Positions 27,239-35,776 of a DNA stretch of 64,000 nucleotides are shown here, piece after piece. The stretch lies in the NCBI GenBank assembly GCA_023150615.1, contig JAKLKO010000009.1:62001-126000 (forward strand), written 5' to 3'. This DNA comes from Phycisphaerae bacterium (GTDB taxonomy: Bacteria > Planctomycetota > Phycisphaerae > UBA1845 > UTPLA1). Numbering within the stretch: the first letter of the stretch is position 1; each line of letters starts with the position of its first letter. Under the pieces are notes generated by a model that saw only the letters and a list, made by a program, of their open reading frames with translations, searched no databases and had not been told where the DNA came from. The position numbers and the translations under genes are program-made.

Positions 27239-28879
27239 TCAGGGACGGTGCCATTCCTCGCATTTCGAGCACAGTGGCTGTACGTCGACCACCCCGCGAC
27301 GATGCTCGTCGCGGAGCCGTCTGATTTGCGGACCGCTCCAGATTTCGCGAAACGACGCTCTGCCGAGATGGCCGACCGGCTGCCGCGCGGCGTAGTCCTG
27401 ATCGCAAGTGACCACGGTGCCGTCGGCGAGGATCATCGCGCGGCGAAAGAGCTGGCGGCACGGCGTTCGCCGCGGTGGGGTGACGCGCGTGACACGGAGG
27501 TCCGGGCGCTGTCCTGAAAAATGGCTCGGCCCGACGATCACCGCCGTGCCGACGCGCTGCAGCCACTCGTCGAAGAACCGCTCCATCTCGTCGAGATTCT
27601 CCGTGGTTTTCATGAATTCGGGCACGAGCAGCGGACGGACCGCTCGGGCGGCCGACCGCCGCTCCGTCCAGTGGTGCAGTCGTTGCAGCGCGCGGTCGTA
27701 GACGTCGAGGCCGTGGATGCGGCGGTAGGTCTCGGCGCTGTGGGCGTCGAGCGGGACGATCACGACGTCGATCGGCGCGTCGAAGAGCAAGGCGTCGAAC
27801 GACTCGTTGCCGGCCAGCGCGCTCGTGCGGACCGCAATCGCGCGCACGGCCGACGCGCGCAGCAGCGCGACGATCTCGGCAAGCTGCGGATGCAAGGCCG
27901 GCTCGCCGAACCCGCCGAGCACGATCCGCACGTCGTCGAATTCGCCGAGGTCGTCGACGAGGCGCTTCACGCACGTGACCGAAAGCGGTCCGCGCTTCGG
28001 GACTCCGGCCAACGTGCCGCGCGGTCGCAGCGTCGTTCGATCGGCGAGCGCGTCGTCGGTCGTCAGTTCGATCTCGATCTCCTCGGGCCACGACGCGGGG
28101 TCGTCCCAGCGCCGCGCGATCAGCGCATCCGCGAGCCGCTCGGCCGACCAGTCCGCCGCGCCGGCCGCGAGCAGCGCTTCCAGTCGTGCGAACGCGCGGT
28201 CGTTGTCGGCAATCAATCGGCCGCGCGACTCGATCACGACCGAGGCAGGCCGATAGCACGAGGTCTTGCCGGTCAGGTCGGGATGCGGATTCTCCGGTCG
28301 ATAGAGCAGCGCTGCGCCCGGCGGCTGGCGCGTCGCGACGAGGTCGCGGAGCAGATCGCGATGGAAGAGAACGGGCGCAACTCCCGGCGGCGCCTGGCAA
28401 AAGACGAATCGCACCAGCTCGCGGTGACGCCGGTCGTGCGCGATCATCGCGTCGGACAGCGCGGGATCGATCAACGCCGCCCCGGCCGGAACGACGGCGA
28501 CGCCGTCGGCCGCGTGCTGTTCGGCCAGTCGGGCGCAGGCCTCCAGGTGCGTGTCCTCGTCGAAGGCGCACAGGCCGGCGATCCCGCCGCGCCAGGACTC
28601 CAGGCCCCAGCATCGCGCGGCGCGGACCAGCGCCTCGTACGGAGGCGGCGGGAGCGGATTGGCCTCCACTTGGGCCGGCGTGCCGCGCAGGATCGCCTCC
28701 ACGGCGTCGCACTGCGCGCGCGGGCAGAGGACGTGGATCGAGGCGAGTTCGCGGCTCCGCGCCAGTCGCTCGACCGTTCGCCGCAGCACGGGGGTTCGCG
28801 CGAGCGGATCGGCGAGTCGCGAACGCGTGCCGATCGGGCTGACGGCGAGATCCGCATGCAGGACGGCGATGTGCTTCAT
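27239..28879 (-). CDS. GT-A/nucleotidyltransferase-like plus degenerate radical-SAM/SPASM protein
   Basis: A 546-residue fusion started at ATG 28879, which overlaps the stop of the Maf gene (ATGA). Residues 1-230 resemble a sugar nucleotidyltransferase domain (KHIAVLHADLAVSPIGTRSR). Residues about 266-450 have the shape of a radical SAM barrel, including GGFGEPALHP (322-331). At the point where the cluster motif CxxxCxxC should be, the sequence is IELTTDDALADRTTLRPRG (270-288) with no cysteine. The C-terminal SPASM cluster ligands persist (C474, C492, C537, C540). With Maf next door, a role in sugar activation for surface or flagellin glycosylation is likely; SAM cleavage is doubtful. Confidence 0.7.
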   Translation of the reverse strand: MKHIAVLHADLAVSPIGTRSRLADPLARTPVLRRTVERLARSRELASIHVLCPRAQCDAVEAILRGTPAQVEANPLPPPPYEALVRAARCWGLESWRGGIAGLCAFDEDTHLEACARLAEQHAADGVAVVPAGAALIDPALSDAMIAHDRRHRELVRFVFCQAPPGVAPVLFHRDLLRDLVATRQPPGAALLYRPENPHPDLTGKTSCYRPASVVIESRGRLIADNDRAFARLEALLAAGAADWSAERLADALIARRWDDPASWPEEIEIELTTDDALADRTTLRPRGTLAGVPKRGPLSVTCVKRLVDDLGEFDDVRIVLGGFGEPALHPQLAEIVALLRASAVRAIAVRTSALAGNESFDALLFDAPIDVVIVPLDAHSAETYRRIHGLDVYDRALQRLHHWTERRSAARAVRPLLVPEFMKTTENLDEMERFFDEWLQRVGTAVIVGPSHFSGQRPDLRVTRVTPPRRTPCRQLFRRAMILADGTVVTCDQDYAARQPVGHLGRASFREIWSGPQIRRLRDEHRRGVVDVQPLCSKCEEWHRP

Positions 28880-30831
28880 CGCGCGGCCTCCGAGGGCTCG
28901 GACGCTGACGCGATCTCGGCGTCGAAGCGTTGCTGCGCATGGGCGCGGATCCGCTCCAGATCTGCGCACGCGGCGAGCAATGCATCGATGAAGCGCCGAT
29001 CCCGCTCCAGTTGCCGCGCAGATCGTTCGCGGCCCTTCGCGCCGGACGCGGCCAGCCGCCGGTCGGCGGAGTACTTTTGGAGTTCGGCGAGCTGCGAGAC
29101 ATCGCAGACCATGCGGAAGACGCGATCGTGGCGTCGGACGCGCGTGCGAAGCTCGTCCACTCGGATGATGAGCTGGTTGAAGCGCGGCGGGTCGTCGAGG
29201 CAACCCGCCAGTTGCCGCAGCACGTCGCGCGTCTGTTCGCACAGGCGGCGGAAATCCTCTAGCTCCGTCCTCCGCTCGACGATGGCGCGTCGCCCGGCCT
29301 CCAGCCGCTCGGCGTGATAGGCCCGTGCGGCACGCCGCGCCGCGGTCAGCGATTCGGGCAGCGGCCGCGTGCAGTAACGTTCAATCACCTCGCGCAGCGT
29401 CATCGACCGCGCGCCCGCCTTGCGCACGCCGCCTTCAGTCGCATCGATGATTTCGGCCGATGCCCCGGCGAAGTCGCGCTCGAACTGCTCGAGGTAGGTG
29501 CACATCTGCTCGTCGGTGTAGATCGGCCGCCCGTGAACGTCGGTCATGCGCCGCAGAATGGGGCGATGGCGGGCGATCCGTTCCCACTCCTTCTGCTCGA
29601 GCGAGCAGAAGCGATCCAGTTCGGCCTGCCACGCGTCGTGAATCGTCACGCCGGGGGTGTAGTACACGTGGCCGGAGAAACCGAGGTCCTGCCCGACGAA
29701 GATGATCGGGTCGCACCCGAGGTGCTCCGCGAGGTAGAGCGACAGGTGCGCGACGGTACTGCCGGCGCGAAGTCCGCTCCGTGCCGCAAGCTCGGCACCA
29801 ACGCAGCGGTGCGCGAAATCGTTGTTGAGCAGGAGGACGGGCCGCGCGCGAGGTCCGCGCCGGCCGCGGAACATGTCGAGGATTGCGGGCGAGGCCTTCG
29901 GCTCCGCGACGAGCACGGCGTCGCCGAAGTCGTCGATGCCTTCGAAAAAGCGCTTCGACAGGTCGCTGAAGTCGAGCGTGGTGGCGAAGTCCGGCGTGAT
30001 CCCGACCGCGCGGAGCGGCTTGAGCGTGGTCTGGACGGCGATGATCACGGCGCGGCCGGCCGCCTCGCGCAGCCGATCGATGTTCCGCGCAAGGGATGGT
30101 CCGGCCGAGACGACGATGGCGGGCCAGCCCCGCGCCGCGTCGCGCAGGACGTCGATTGTCGGCGTAGCGAGGTACGCGGGGAGATTTCCGGCGATGTTTT
30201 CGCAGGTGATGCGGCTGTTGGCGACGAGCGTCAACAGCGACATGCGCGAGAAAGCGGCGAAGTCGTTGATGGCCTGGCGGATGGCGGCGTGGAAATCGGC
30301 GTGAAGGGTCCGCGCGGCGGGCGGCACGGCAAATCGCGCGCCGAGCATGAGCATCGCTCCAAGCGGCGTCAGCTTGTCGTGCAGTTCGCCCTTGTCCGCC
30401 GAGGTCAGGAAAATGAGGTGCTGCTCGGCGATGGCCTCGTGCAGCTCCGTCTGTTCGAGCGCAGCGCGAATCGTTCCCACGTTCGGTTCGCTGACGATGA
30501 CGACGCCCTCGCCGCCGGTTGCGTCGAGCAACGGAGGGACGTGATGGCCGAGCCCCAGACCGCAGAGAACGGTGACCATCGCATCGTCGCCGCCGAGCGC
30601 GTCGCAGAACGTGCGGGCCTCGGCGAGCGGATCGTGTCGGCTGTGCAGGTAGAGGCGGCGTCCGTCCGGCGACTGGACGCTTGCGGTCGGTGGACCGCTG
30701 CGCGAGGGTTCGACGGACGGCTGCGCGTCGTCGGAGCAATGTTCGACCGCGTGCGCCAGGCGCGGGTCGCGCCGGTAGAGGGCCGTCATGTTGCGAACGA
30801 AGGTCTCGCAACTCGCGACGTGCGGCGCCAT
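28876..30831 (-). CDS. Motility-associated (Maf) glycosyltransferase, DUF115
   Basis: A 651-residue protein of the DUF115/MptE-like family. The central Rossmann-like domain has VVSAGPSLARNIDRL (near 240), then PDFATTLDFSD and FVGQDLGFSGHVYYTPG (near 390), the typical Maf sequence. The N-terminal domain has VTVLCGLGLGHHVPPLL. Maf proteins transfer nonulosonic acids such as pseudaminic or legionaminic acid onto flagellin in the cytoplasm. The C-terminal 150 residues are a long helical region. It is the first gene of a two-gene unit with the radical-SAM-like protein. The FlgM-like gene at 2.2 kb is a further hint of flagella. Confidence 0.88.
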   Translation of the reverse strand: MAPHVASCETFVRNMTALYRRDPRLAHAVEHCSDDAQPSVEPSRSGPPTASVQSPDGRRLYLHSRHDPLAEARTFCDALGGDDAMVTVLCGLGLGHHVPPLLDATGGEGVVIVSEPNVGTIRAALEQTELHEAIAEQHLIFLTSADKGELHDKLTPLGAMLMLGARFAVPPAARTLHADFHAAIRQAINDFAAFSRMSLLTLVANSRITCENIAGNLPAYLATPTIDVLRDAARGWPAIVVSAGPSLARNIDRLREAAGRAVIIAVQTTLKPLRAVGITPDFATTLDFSDLSKRFFEGIDDFGDAVLVAEPKASPAILDMFRGRRGPRARPVLLLNNDFAHRCVGAELAARSGLRAGSTVAHLSLYLAEHLGCDPIIFVGQDLGFSGHVYYTPGVTIHDAWQAELDRFCSLEQKEWERIARHRPILRRMTDVHGRPIYTDEQMCTYLEQFERDFAGASAEIIDATEGGVRKAGARSMTLREVIERYCTRPLPESLTAARRAARAYHAERLEAGRRAIVERRTELEDFRRLCEQTRDVLRQLAGCLDDPPRFNQLIIRVDELRTRVRRHDRVFRMVCDVSQLAELQKYSADRRLAASGAKGRERSARQLERDRRFIDALLAACADLERIRAHAQQRFDAEIASASEPSEAAR

Positions 30832-30895
30832 GGGCGGTGATTGTATCGTGCGGCGCGAGCACCGCCGGGTTCAATTACCCGCGTTCGCGCCGCGC

Positions 30896-30930
30896 AAAAA
30901 CAAAGCCGCTCCCCTCACGGGGAGCGGCTT
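30896..30930 (-). terminator. Intrinsic terminator of the 47-codon gene
   Basis: A perfect 12-bp stem, AAGCCGCTCCCC (30903-30914) and GGGGAGCGGCTT (30919-30930), around a four-base loop. On the minus strand it is followed by TGTTTTTG. It lies 70 bases after the stop of the small gene at 31000-31143 and before the Maf gene, so it should insulate the two. Confidence 0.85.
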
Positions 30931-30999
30931 GTCGAAGCACGCTTCAATGAGATTCGCGCGCCGGGACCGGACGGTCCGACGAGCGCGGTTGACGACGGC

Positions 31000-31143
31000 C
31001 TAGAGTCCGGCGCCCTGAAGGGCCGAAATGATGGCCTCGCAGACCTGCGAGATCAGCGAGACGAGGCCCTCACCCACGAAGGGGAGCTGGCCGAACAGGC
31101 TCGTCAACTGCGAACACACTTCGGAAACGATGGAACTGATCAT
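31000..31143 (-). CDS. 47-residue amphipathic small protein with internal duplication
   Basis: A short gene below the size limit of routine calling. ATG 31143 is preceded by AAGGAGAAG at six bases, and the TAG stop is followed by a strong intrinsic terminator, so it has the full apparatus of a well-expressed gene. The peptide is MISSIVSEVCSQLTSLFG, then GQLPFVGEG as a turn, then LVSLISQVCEAIISALQGAG. The two halves are similar: each is an amphipathic helix with Val-Cys or Gln-Val-Cys at the same place. No signal peptide. It resembles small membrane-active or oligomerising peptides in character, but no family is recognised. Coding status is inferred from signals only. Confidence 0.65.
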   Translation of the reverse strand: MISSIVSEVCSQLTSLFGQLPFVGEGLVSLISQVCEAIISALQGAGL

Positions 31144-31678
31144 TCGACTTCTCCTTTTCGAACGGACGGATGGGGTGATCCTGTGGCGTGCGAGATCGGC
31201 TCGACGCCGCCCGGCTCCCCGAACAAATTACGGTCCGGACCGACTCCGGTCCACCCTGTTATTTTCGGCCACAACCCGGGGCGCCGCCGACCGGTCGAAG
31301 GACGGCCTACCCGGACGCGGTCGAAGTTCTGCGAGGTTCACGGTCTGAAGATCGTCCAGGATTCGCCCCCACCAAGAGGTAGAATTCTGGGCAAGACTCC
31401 ACAACCATCGGACGATCGGGCAATCGCTGTGCCAGAGGGCCCCATCGGCATCAGGACCGATCGAGGCCCGTAATCGCACCGAATCGGCGAACATGACATG
31501 ATCGGTCAGTGGCTCGGACGGGTAAAGTTCCCCGTCAGGAATCGAGAGAACTGGGTACGTTCGCGCACTTTTCCTCAACAGAAGTTGGGCGATCGTTATT
31601 AACGGACCGGCCGGTCGGAACGGCAGGTGAGCTTTCCAAACGCGATCCCGTCTTCCGATAATAACTTGGAATCCCGCC
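31144..31678. promoter_or_regulatory. Upstream region of the small gene and of mgtC, with GGACCG/CGGTCC repeats
   Basis: It contains CGGTCCGGACCG, a perfect 12-bp palindrome (31231-31242), overlapping a hairpin GGACCG-ACTC-CGGTCC (31237-31252), about 90 bases before the small gene. The same repeat arms recur downstream of that gene at 30964-30977. An AT-rich TAATTT lies just downstream of the palindrome on the minus strand. A 116-codon minus-strand frame with TTG start (31228-31578) exists but has no ribosome binding site and mixed codon use, so I do not call it. Confidence 0.35.
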
Positions 31679-32416
31679 GTGCCGTCGCACCTTGGAATCG
31701 GGTTTCAGGAGACGTTGGCGGTGCTTGATAACCTCCCCCATTGGATGGGCGATCTCTCTCGCACTTACCCAGCCAACCTGGTCGGGCTGGTCTCCGCAGT
31801 GGCGTCCATCGTCTGCGGCGCGGCCATCGGCCTCGAACGCGAGCAGCGCGAGAAACCCGCCGGGATCCGAACGATGGTACTGGTTTGCCTCGGTTCGACC
31901 ATCTTCACGCAGGCCGGAACGCTCGTGGCGGGCTCCACCGGGGATCCGTCGCGGATCGCGGCTCAGGTCGTGACCGGCGTGGGGTTTCTCGGCGCGGGAG
32001 CGATCATTCGCGAGCGCGGCATGCTCATCGGCGTGACGACCGGCGCGGCGATCTGGGCCGTGGCGGCGATCGGTGTCGTCGTCGGCTCGGGTCACGTCTT
32101 TGCCGGTCTGGTGTTCACCGCGCTGGCCATCGTAACGCTCGTGGCGCAGGGCGGACTGGCGAGGCTCTTCGCGGGGACGTGCGAGTTCGTGATCGCCGAG
32201 ATCGAGTTCGACGTCGAATCGGGCCGCACCCGGCCGCGGATTCAGGAGATTCTGGATCGATTCCAGATGCCCGATGCCTTCACGCGGTTCGAGCCGGGCG
32301 GCACGAATACCGGCCGGGTCCACGTTCGATACTGCCGTAGCCATCGGCATCATCGAGAGTTCCTCGCGGCGCTGGCCGAATTGCCGGCGGTCCGGGCGAT
32401 CCGCGAATCGACGTGA
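31679..32416 (+). CDS. MgtC/SapB family membrane protein
   Basis: A 245-residue protein from GTG 31679; a later in-frame ATG 31742 would also retain the family domain. It has four to five N-terminal spans with the MgtC motifs GAAIGLEREQREKPAGIRTM and VVTGVGFLGAGAIIRE, then a C-terminal ACT-like cytoplasmic domain (about 165-245). MgtC proteins take part in growth at low magnesium and inhibit F-type ATPase in pathogens; in free-living bacteria they are probably linked to Mg homeostasis. It stands alone. Confidence 0.88.
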   Translation: MPSHLGIGFQETLAVLDNLPHWMGDLSRTYPANLVGLVSAVASIVCGAAIGLEREQREKPAGIRTMVLVCLGSTIFTQAGTLVAGSTGDPSRIAAQVVTGVGFLGAGAIIRERGMLIGVTTGAAIWAVAAIGVVVGSGHVFAGLVFTALAIVTLVAQGGLARLFAGTCEFVIAEIEFDVESGRTRPRIQEILDRFQMPDAFTRFEPGGTNTGRVHVRYCRSHRHHREFLAALAELPAVRAIREST

Positions 32417-32603
32417 TCGCCCCGACCGGATAAAACGGCCGCTATCAGTCCTGTCGTCGCGGGTGCGCCGGACGGCCCGGCGCACTTGAGAAAGAAATCT
32501 GAAAAAAAATTCTGCTTCTCTTACCCGGTCGGCGGTGCGCCGCCGATCGAACCTCTCGCCCGGTTGATCGCCGTCAGCCGCTTCAGGCCGGGAGTTCGAT
32601 GCC

Positions 32604-33050
32604 ATGTGGATCACGCAACGCTCCGAACGGTTGGGGGTGTCGGGTCCTCGATGGATCCGAGTGAGCATGGCGACTGCGACGGGGTGCGCGTTCGTCGCAC
32701 TCTCGTTGATGGAAACGAGCGCCCGTCGTCCGTCCACAGCATCCGACGGGCGTTCGGGCCTGTCCCTTACCCGAGGGGACACGGTTGAATTCGCCGCGCG
32801 CGATCGCGACGCCACGGAGGGCCGAGCGATCGTCCGCGACGGCGAACCCGATGACGCCTGGAGAGCGTGGACGCCCGAGCGGCGAAGCGCCGGCCGGGTC
32901 GCGCCCCTGCTCATGCAGGTCGGTCGCGCATCCGCCCTCGGGCGTCGCGTGCCTTTCGGTGATCCTGCCTCGCCGGCCCGAACGAGCGGATGGGCGTGGC
33001 CCCTCGTCACGCAAAGTCCGCACTCGCGCGGTCCGCCGACCTGGACCTAG
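32604..33050 (+). CDS. Hypothetical protein (doubtful)
   Basis: A 148-codon frame from ATG 32604 with GGGAG about ten bases upstream. It has one possible membrane span (VSMATATGCAFVALSLME, about residues 21-38) and a polar, Arg/Pro-rich remainder that matches nothing I recognise. It overlaps the end of the opposite-strand DUF4198 gene by four bases. Base 32417-32603 before it holds nothing recognisable apart from an A-run. It may be a genuine orphan or a chance frame. Confidence 0.3.
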   Translation: MWITQRSERLGVSGPRWIRVSMATATGCAFVALSLMETSARRPSTASDGRSGLSLTRGDTVEFAARDRDATEGRAIVRDGEPDDAWRAWTPERRSAGRVAPLLMQVGRASALGRRVPFGDPASPARTSGWAWPLVTQSPHSRGPPTWT

Positions 33051-34465
33051 CGGGGGGGCCTCCCGGGCGACGGGCGCTCCGGTCCCGCCACCGTCGCCTC
33101 GATCTGCATGATCTCCTCGTCGCGCATCGCGGCCACGCGCCGACCGGCCTCTTCCAATCCCGCCTCCGGCACGCCCAGCATCTCGCGAACGAACTCCCGC
33201 CTCAAGCGGATGACGCAGGACTTCTTGCTCGTCTCATCGGTGAAGCGCGTCCGCATGCGGTCGGGCGGCGCGGTCGTCTGCCGGACGGCCGGCGCTGCCC
33301 GCGCTGGTCCGAGCGCGGCGCGGATGCCGTCGGCGACGCACGAATAGGGCGCGTCGGCGGGCGACTCGTGCACGGCGCGAAGCCGCTCGGGTGTCGCGTC
33401 GCGACCAAGCTCGCGCAGCGCGCGGCGCGTCATGCGGTATCCGGCCACGGCCCAGGGGCCGACCCGGTCGTGCGCGGCGGCGACACGTTTCAGGATCGTG
33501 GCCGGATCGTCCGGGTCCTCAGTCGGCGGACTCGGCGCTGCGGCGGCCGGCTGCGTCGATGCGGGCGCCGGCCGATCGGTCGCCTGCGCCGATGCGGGCA
33601 CGGGCGTCGGGCGGAGGTCCGGCTCTCCGACGCGGATCGTCAGCGTCGCCCACCAGCTTTCCCACTCGTGATCAGGCTTGCCGTGGACGCGCTCGATGTG
33701 CTGCGCCCGCATGAACCACCGCCCGGGGCGCAGGAGCTGGAACTTCGCCTCGCCCTTCTCATCGCTCAGAACGGTCTCGGCGAACGCATGCTCGGGGAGG
33801 CCATCGTAGCCGCTCGAGGAATACAGACCGGGCAGCGGCTGTCCGCGGAAGAGCAACCGCACGGCCACGGTCTGGCCGGCGCGCCAGCTCATCGGATCGC
33901 TGAGCGGCACCAGTTCGAGGAGATGGCCGACGGGCTGGTCGAATCCGGGACCGGAGTGCTCGACGGCGACGAACGTCTTGGCGAACTTGGTGTAGATCTC
34001 GCGAACCTTCTCGGGCTTTGGTTTGGATGCGGCGAAGTCGTTCAGCGCGGCGACGGCGTGCTCGGACTTGAGGTACTCCTCGAACTCCGCGGCCGTCATC
34101 TCGATCGGTTGCGGCTTGAGTGCGACGGCCAGCACGTGCAGGCCGGGCGCTTCGAACCGCGTCCGCGCGACGAGCTCATGGCCCATCGGCGCGTACGGCG
34201 CGATCGGTCGGCGCTGGCCGGCGTGCAGGGCGACCCACTCGGCGATGCGCTCAACGGCCACGGCGGCGACGCTCTCGGGGTAGCGTTCGACGGTGATGAA
34301 GGCCAGTTTCCGCAGTTCACCGATGCGCGCATCGTAGCGGTCGGCGACGAGAAACGAGTCGTGCCCGCGCGCGGCGCTGCCGGACAGAAACGCGGACATC
34401 AGGACCGCGGCACACGCGACCCAACGGCGCGCGGGGCTGTGGTGCTGTCGGACCGACATCGTCAT
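33047..34465 (-). CDS. DUF4198 protein with C-terminal FmdE-like domain
   Basis: A 472-residue exported protein with a signal peptide ending at ARGHD. Residues about 35-275 are a DUF4198 domain (HDSFLVADRYDARIGE, GLYSSSGYDGLPEHAF), the NikK-like family linked to nickel or cobalt uptake. An Ala/Pro linker follows, then residues about 325-470 resemble FmdE: HDRVGPWAVAGYRMTRRAL, then PYSCVADGIRAALG. The family's first Cys (HxxCGP) is Val here. It is divergent from a His-rich transporter gene (140 bp between), which supports a periplasmic metal-handling role. The two-domain fusion is unusual in my knowledge. Confidence 0.7.
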   Translation of the reverse strand: MTMSVRQHHSPARRWVACAAVLMSAFLSGSAARGHDSFLVADRYDARIGELRKLAFITVERYPESVAAVAVERIAEWVALHAGQRRPIAPYAPMGHELVARTRFEAPGLHVLAVALKPQPIEMTAAEFEEYLKSEHAVAALNDFAASKPKPEKVREIYTKFAKTFVAVEHSGPGFDQPVGHLLELVPLSDPMSWRAGQTVAVRLLFRGQPLPGLYSSSGYDGLPEHAFAETVLSDEKGEAKFQLLRPGRWFMRAQHIERVHGKPDHEWESWWATLTIRVGEPDLRPTPVPASAQATDRPAPASTQPAAAAPSPPTEDPDDPATILKRVAAAHDRVGPWAVAGYRMTRRALRELGRDATPERLRAVHESPADAPYSCVADGIRAALGPARAAPAVRQTTAPPDRMRTRFTDETSKKSCVIRLRREFVREMLGVPEAGLEEAGRRVAAMRDEEIMQIEATVAGPERPSPGRPPR

Positions 34466-34605
34466 CGCTCCTGAATCACGCCGACCGTGCCGGCCGGCGA
34501 GCCCATCATCTTACGCGATCCGGGACTCCTCGCGAATCGCCTCGGCGTCGGTGAATTCCGCACCGCCCGACGCTATGATCGCAGTCGACTTCGGAGCGGC
34601 GTACA

Positions 34606-35319
34606 GTGGATCCGGCGACGATCGGAATGCTCTGCGGCACGGCCGCCTTCATCGGCCTGATTCACACGCTGTTGGGGCCGGACCATTACGTACCGTTCGT
34701 GGTGATGGCGCAGGCCGGGCGCTGGTCGCTGGCGCGGACGCTGGCGATCACGATCGTCTGCGGCGCGGGGCACGTGCTGGGCAGCGTCGTACTCGGCGGC
34801 GCGGGGATCGCGCTGGGCGCGGCGATGTACCGGCTTGCGTGGATCGAGTCGATCCGCGGCGACGTGGCGGGCTGGCTGCTGCTGGGGTTCGGACTGGCGT
34901 ACATGGCGTGGGGCGTTCGTCGCGCGGTCCGTAACCGGCCGCACTCTCACGTACACAGCCACGCGGACGGCACAGTGCACGCGCACGAGCATACGCATCA
35001 TCGCGAGCACGCGCACGCGCACGCCGACGAGGCCGCGCCGTCGATGACGCCGTGGATCCTGTTTACGATCTTCGTCTTCGGTCCGTGCGAACCGCTCATT
35101 CCGCTGCTGATGTACCCGGCCGCCAGGCACAGCCCTCTCGGCGTCGCAGCGGTGACGCTGGTCTTCGGCGTGGTGACGATCGCGACGATGACGGCGGTGG
35201 TTTGGGCGGCGTATTGCGGGCTGATGCGATTGCACGCGGCGCGGATGGCAAGGTATTCCCACGCGGCGGCGGGTTTCGCGCTCGCCGCCTGCGGACTGGC
35301 GGTCACGCTGGGGCTGTAG
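34606..35319 (+). CDS. His-rich nickel/cobalt (NicO/UreH-like) membrane transporter
   Basis: A 237-residue membrane protein started at GTG 34606. It has six predicted spans with LIHTLLGPDHYVPF in the first and GPCEPLIPLLMYPA in the fourth, as in NicO/RcnA and UreH/SafE-type proteins. A loop at residues about 107-143 is extremely His-rich (HSHVHSHADGTVHAHEH), as in RcnA-type metal transporters. It probably moves Ni or Co; direction (uptake or efflux) cannot be told. It shares a divergent promoter region with the DUF4198 gene. Confidence 0.8.
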   Translation: MDPATIGMLCGTAAFIGLIHTLLGPDHYVPFVVMAQAGRWSLARTLAITIVCGAGHVLGSVVLGGAGIALGAAMYRLAWIESIRGDVAGWLLLGFGLAYMAWGVRRAVRNRPHSHVHSHADGTVHAHEHTHHREHAHAHADEAAPSMTPWILFTIFVFGPCEPLIPLLMYPAARHSPLGVAAVTLVFGVVTIATMTAVVWAAYCGLMRLHAARMARYSHAAAGFALAACGLAVTLGL

Positions 35320-35653
35320 ATGGCGGCGAGATGGCTGCTCCGGTGAGAGGGTTTTCCGTCCTCCGCCGGTTTGCAGGCGATTCCTCCGCCCGGCTGACGT
35401 CGAGGAGCGTGCGAGAGATATTCGAGAGCGGCAGCGCCCGGCCGGCACAATGCAGCACGTCGGATCCGAGCATCATCGACAGCGCGCTCGCGCGGCTCGT
35501 CGTTCCGGTCGGACAGCGGTTGAGCTCGAGGAGAAGCACGTCCTGTGACGGCGCGTATGCCGACTTTGGGCGGGCGCGCCACGTCGGCGGCGGCCCGCCG
35601 GTCTCGATGAGCTTGCGAAGCTGCTGCCTGCCCGGACCGTGCGGACTGCCCAT
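35303..35653 (-). CDS. Hypothetical protein
   Basis: A 116-residue frame from ATG 35653 (MGSPHGPGRQQLRKLIETGG). Codon third positions are mostly G or C through the first 80 codons, which favours a real gene. It contains DVLLLELNRCPTGTTSRASA and later a Ser/Leu-rich helix. No family is recognised and no good ribosome binding site is visible. Its end overlaps the end of the transporter gene by 17 bases. Confidence 0.4.
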   Translation of the reverse strand: MGSPHGPGRQQLRKLIETGGPPPTWRARPKSAYAPSQDVLLLELNRCPTGTTSRASALSMMLGSDVLHCAGRALPLSNISRTLLDVSRAEESPANRRRTENPLTGAAISPPSTAPA

Positions 35654-35776
35654 CCATCGGGTTCGTCCCTGCGGATTGACCAGGAACGCCTCCCGCGCTG
35701 CAACAACGGAGGACGACCGACGCGATTTCGAGTCGGGATCGAACGCGGCGGCTTCGGGTTTCTCGAGAATGGTCGG

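Noticed and set aside
31228..31578. A 116-codon minus-strand frame with TTG start
   Set aside because: No ribosome binding site, mixed codon use, and it covers the palindromes; left as part of the regulatory region though not fully excluded.
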